43,876 nucleotides of DNA from Microbacteriaceae bacterium (GTDB lineage: Bacteria; Actinomycetota; Actinomycetes; Actinomycetales; Microbacteriaceae), in the NCBI GenBank assembly GCA_947443745.1, contig CANEXL010000005.1, forward strand, positions 1-43,876, given 5' to 3'. Positions 40,403-43,876 of this stretch are shown piece after piece. The first letter of the stretch is position 1; each line of letters starts with the position of its first letter. The notes beneath the pieces were generated by a model. It did no database searches, had not been told where the DNA came from, and saw only the letters and a program-made list of their open reading frames with translations. Both the position numbers and the translations under genes were made by a program.

Positions 40403-42162
40403 GAACGGGCAACCTGACTAATCTCGGGAACGGTAAGACTCAATGCGTTCGCCATCTCATCATCGTGTTGGCGTTGGCTGGCCAGTTCTGCGTCGACCAT
40501 CGCCAGATAATTCGCGATTTCCGCCGCCACGCGGTCAGCCTTCCAGCCGAGGACACGACCCATAATAGAGGCCACCACAGGAGCCGCGGCGGCACCACGA
40601 TCGGACGTCTCCAGCGAGATTCGCGTTCGACGGTCGAGCACGTCTTCAATGTGCAGGGCGCCCTCATGGGTAGCAGCGTAGATCACTTCCGCTTCGACGT
40701 AGTCGGTGGTTCCGGGCAAAAAAGCCGCCAACTTGGAATCAGCCACGATGAGATCGAGAACGTCGTGCGCCATAGATCCAAACCGGTTGAGCAAATGTGA
40801 CACCAGCGTCACGGGCACGGATGTCGTGGCTGCTGTGCCTGCGCGACGCGCGAATTCGGCGGCATATTCGGATGCTCCAAGCAGCGGCACCTGTTCGGTG
40901 GTACTCGCGGGAATCGACATTCCGAGGCTCTCGGCAGCGGCGTCCACGGCATCTTTTGCCATGATTCGGTATGTCGTCCACTTGCCGCCGGCAATCAGCA
41001 CGAGTCCGGGAGCGGGGTTCGCCACGACGTGCTCACGCGACAGTTTCGACGTGTCGTCAGACTCCCCCGCCAGCAGCGGGCGAAGACCAACGTAGACCCC
41101 CTCGATGTCATCGCGGGTCAGCGGGGTTTCCATGACGGTGTTGACGTGATCCAAGATGTAATCGATGTCGGCGGCTGTGGCCGACGGATGCGCCTTGTCG
41201 AGGTGCCAATCCGTATCAGTCGTGCCGATGATCCAATGTTTGCCCCATGGGATGACAAACAGCACGCTTTTTTCTGTGCGCAGCAGAAGCCCCATGATGG
41301 ATTTGAACTTGGATCGGGGGATCAGGATGTGAACGCCCTTGGAGGCCCGCACGCGCAAGCGCCCGCCGTCGGCCACCATCGCCTGGGTCTCGCCGGTCCA
41401 CACGCCCGTGGAGTTGATGACGACCTTGGCGCGAATCTCGAAGCGCTCATCAGTAAGAAGGTCACGCGCGGTCACGCCGACAATGCGGGTCCCCTCCGTG
41501 AGCATGCCTTCTACCCGCACGCGATTGGCCGCGTGGGCGCCGAACGATGCGGCCGTGCGCACCAGGTTGACCACATAGCGGGCGTCATCGACCTGACCGT
41601 CGTAGTACGACAGGCCGCCAATGATGTTGGAGGAGCGCAGGCTGGGGGCGGCGAGCGCCACCTGACGTTTGGAGAGGTGACGGTGGTGGGGCACTCCGGG
41701 GGTGCGGCCGCCGGTGTAGGAGAGGAAGTCGTAGAGCATCATTCCGGCGCCGATATAGAACCGTTCCCAGACGCGGTGATGCAGCGGGTAGAGAAAGCGG
41801 ATGGGGCGCACGAGGTGGGGAGCAATGTGCTGAAGAAGAAGGCCGCGTTCGGTCAGAGCTTCTTGCACGAGAGGAAAATCGAGCTGTTCCAGATAACGGA
41901 TGCCCCCATGCACCAGCTTCGATGACCGGCTCGAGGTACCGCTCGCCCAATCTTGAGCCTCCAGAATGCCCACGTTCAGGCCGCGGGTCACGGCATCCAA
42001 TGCCGATCCGGCGCCAACGATGCCGCCACCGATCACGAGCACATCGAGCTCTCCGGCACGCATGGCGCCCAGCGCCGTTTCCCGCGCCGCAGGGTCCAAT
42101 CGCGCAGGATCTACTCGCCCAGAACCTAAGCGGGCAGAATTGGACGCGGCGAGCGGGGTCAT
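40399..42162 (-). CDS. glpD: Glycerol-3-phosphate dehydrogenase (FAD) GlpD
   Basis: 587 residues. FAD-binding GGGIVGAGSALDAVTRGLNV near residue 47, DWASGTSSRSSKLVHGGIRYLE near 75, and AGGKWTTYRIMAKDA near 390; C-terminal GlpD cap domain. Oxidises glycerol 3-phosphate to dihydroxyacetone phosphate, delivering electrons to quinone at the membrane. Begins 10 bp after guaB3 and overlaps SURF1, so it lies inside the gua gene array; in several actinobacteria guaB3 and guaA are separated by other genes. Confidence 0.95.
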   Translation of the reverse strand: MTPLAASNSARLGSGRVDPARLDPAARETALGAMRAGELDVLVIGGGIVGAGSALDAVTRGLNVGILEAQDWASGTSSRSSKLVHGGIRYLEQLDFPLVQEALTERGLLLQHIAPHLVRPIRFLYPLHHRVWERFYIGAGMMLYDFLSYTGGRTPGVPHHRHLSKRQVALAAPSLRSSNIIGGLSYYDGQVDDARYVVNLVRTAASFGAHAANRVRVEGMLTEGTRIVGVTARDLLTDERFEIRAKVVINSTGVWTGETQAMVADGGRLRVRASKGVHILIPRSKFKSIMGLLLRTEKSVLFVIPWGKHWIIGTTDTDWHLDKAHPSATAADIDYILDHVNTVMETPLTRDDIEGVYVGLRPLLAGESDDTSKLSREHVVANPAPGLVLIAGGKWTTYRIMAKDAVDAAAESLGMSIPASTTEQVPLLGASEYAAEFARRAGTAATTSVPVTLVSHLLNRFGSMAHDVLDLIVADSKLAAFLPGTTDYVEAEVIYAATHEGALHIEDVLDRRTRISLETSDRGAAAAPVVASIMGRVLGWKADRVAAEIANYLAMVDAELASQRQHDDEMANALSLTVPEISQVARS

Positions 42163-42172
42163 GGGGTCACGG

Positions 42173-43339
42173 TCACAGCGTCGTCGTTACCGCGCCGGCT
42201 GTCTCGGTGGGAGAACTGGCAGCACTTCCATAGGGAGCAATGACAACCTCAACGCGTTGGAACTCCTTGAGATCTGAGTAGCCGGTGGTGGCCATCGAGC
42301 GACGCAAGGCGCCCACGAGGTTTGCCGTTCCGTCGGAGACAGCAGCGGGTCCAAAGAGAATCTCGTTGAGCGGGGCAACCTGACCCACGTGCACGCGGCT
42401 TCCGCGAGGAAGCTCGTTGTGGTGCGCCTCGTGACCCCAGTGCCAACCGCCGCCGGGAGCATCCGTTGCACGAGCCAGAGCAGAACCAAGCATGACAGCG
42501 TCGGCGCCACAGGCCACAGCCTTGACGATGTCGCCGGAGGTGCCGAGTCCGCCATCAGCGATGACGTGAACATAACGCCCGCCCGACTCGTCCATGTAGT
42601 CGCGGCGAGCGCCGGCCACATCGGCAACCGCCGTCGCCATCGGGGCGTGGATGCCGAGCGTTGCCCGCGTGGTCGAGGCAGCACCGCCGCCGAAACCAAC
42701 GAGAACACCGGCGGCGCCCGTGCGCATCAAGTGCAGGGCTGCCGTGTAGGTCGCTGCCCCTCCCACGATGACGGGAACATCCAGCTCGTAGATGAACTTC
42801 TTGAGGTTGAGCGACTCGGTCTCTTTCGAGACGTGCTCGGCCGACACTGTCATGCCACGGATGACAAAGAGATCCACGCCGGCTTTAACCACCGTCTCGT
42901 AAAATTCCTGGGTGCGTTGAGGCGAAAGCGCCGCGGCAACCGTTACACCGGCCGCACGAATTTCCGCGAGACGAGCCGTGATGAGCTCGGCCTTGACGGG
43001 CTCGGAATAGATCTCCTGCATGCGACGTGTGGCGCGGTTGGCGGGGAGCGAGCGAATTTCAGAGAGAACGGGAAGAGGGTTCTCGTACCGAGTCCACAGA
43101 CCCTCGAGATTGAGAACGCCGACCCCACCGAGCTTGCCGATGGCGATAGCCGTCTCCGGAGAGACGACGGAATCCATGGGCGCCGCCAAGATGGGAATCT
43201 CAAACTGGTAGGCGTCGATGCCCCAGGACACGGAGACGTCCCGCGGGTCGCGCGTGCGACGGCTGGGAACGACAGCAATGTCATCGAAGGCGAAAGCGCG
43301 GCGAGCTCGCTTGGAGCGGCCAATCTCAAGTTCAGTCAC
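42173..43339 (-). CDS. guaB3: GuaB3-family IMP dehydrogenase-related protein
   Basis: 388 residues, an IMPDH/GMPR barrel without CBS domains. N-terminal AFAFDDIAVVPSRRTRDPRDV and IPILAAPMDSVVSPE; late SGGRYVHVIADGGLGTSGDI and CGADAVMLGSALARA. The loop that carries the catalytic Cys in IMPDH (GSICTTR) reads GGGAASTTRATLGIH: Ser replaces Cys. GTG start with GAGGGAAAA upstream. Lies 16 bp after guaB, the actinobacterial guaB2-guaB3 pair. Role uncertain: actinobacterial members are called IMPDH-family, and I recall that the mycobacterial protein lacks this Cys too. Confidence 0.9.
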   Translation of the reverse strand: MTELEIGRSKRARRAFAFDDIAVVPSRRTRDPRDVSVSWGIDAYQFEIPILAAPMDSVVSPETAIAIGKLGGVGVLNLEGLWTRYENPLPVLSEIRSLPANRATRRMQEIYSEPVKAELITARLAEIRAAGVTVAAALSPQRTQEFYETVVKAGVDLFVIRGMTVSAEHVSKETESLNLKKFIYELDVPVIVGGAATYTAALHLMRTGAAGVLVGFGGGAASTTRATLGIHAPMATAVADVAGARRDYMDESGGRYVHVIADGGLGTSGDIVKAVACGADAVMLGSALARATDAPGGGWHWGHEAHHNELPRGSRVHVGQVAPLNEILFGPAAVSDGTANLVGALRRSMATTGYSDLKEFQRVEVVIAPYGSAASSPTETAGAVTTTL

Positions 43340-43355
43340 GGTATTTTCCCTCGCT

Positions 43356-43876
<521 letters not shown>

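Overview
The window looks like a chromosomal stretch of an actinobacterium, most likely a member of the Microbacteriaceae. Supports are the moderately high GC, frequent GTG/TTG starts, promoters placed for leaderless transcripts, and actinobacterial gene orders (guaB-guaB3-guaA; pcrA/sucCD/PerM-like/purN/purH, as I recall it from Mycobacterium). The genus cannot be fixed from the sequence alone. The window is gene-dense: no gap exceeds about 230 bp, and I saw no rRNA, tRNA, CRISPR array, insertion sequence or integrase.

Layout. (1) 1-2864: one-carbon genes folD (cut by the window edge) and glyA, divergent from purU. (2) 2829-12761: a 9.9-kb block with every gene on the minus strand. It holds an AraC-type regulator, a flavin phenol hydroxylase, maleylacetate reductase, hydroxyquinol 1,2-dioxygenase and a complete Liv-type ABC importer. 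The 3' end of purU is present at both edges (37 bp, 33 identical, 22 bp perfect core), so the block looks like a catabolic island inserted at the purU terminus. (3) 12851-15660: a ferric-reductase-like membrane flavoprotein, an FMN-binding secreted or anchored protein and ApbE, together a likely extracytosolic flavin electron-transfer module. A P1B metal ATPase, a YrdB-like protein, a DHA2 drug exporter and its TetR regulator follow. (4) 20295-31378: icd, a GNAT, an unusual membrane-fused dimethylargininase, purH-purN-PerM-like, a second membrane protein, an orphan NarL-type regulator, and sucD-sucC. (5) 31609-37528: a VIT1-family metal transporter, pcrA, a glycerophosphodiesterase, a Bax inhibitor-1 protein and a TetR-like regulator. 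(6) 37556-43876: guaA, DUF3817, SURF1, glpD, guaB3 and a truncated guaB.

How the parts fit. GlyA and FolD feed methylene- and formyl-tetrahydrofolate; PurU drains formyl-THF to formate; PurN and PurH consume it to reach IMP; GuaB and GuaA convert IMP to GMP. Icd and SucCD are TCA enzymes whose upstream regions share a near-identical GACGTC-centred palindrome and a second 10-bp word, suggesting a common regulator. GDPD and GlpD could act in sequence on glycerophosphodiesters. The island would convert a phenolic substrate through hydroxyquinol to maleylacetate and 3-oxoadipate. A 21-bp-spaced direct repeat upstream of its hydroxylase gene is a candidate operator for its AraC regulator.
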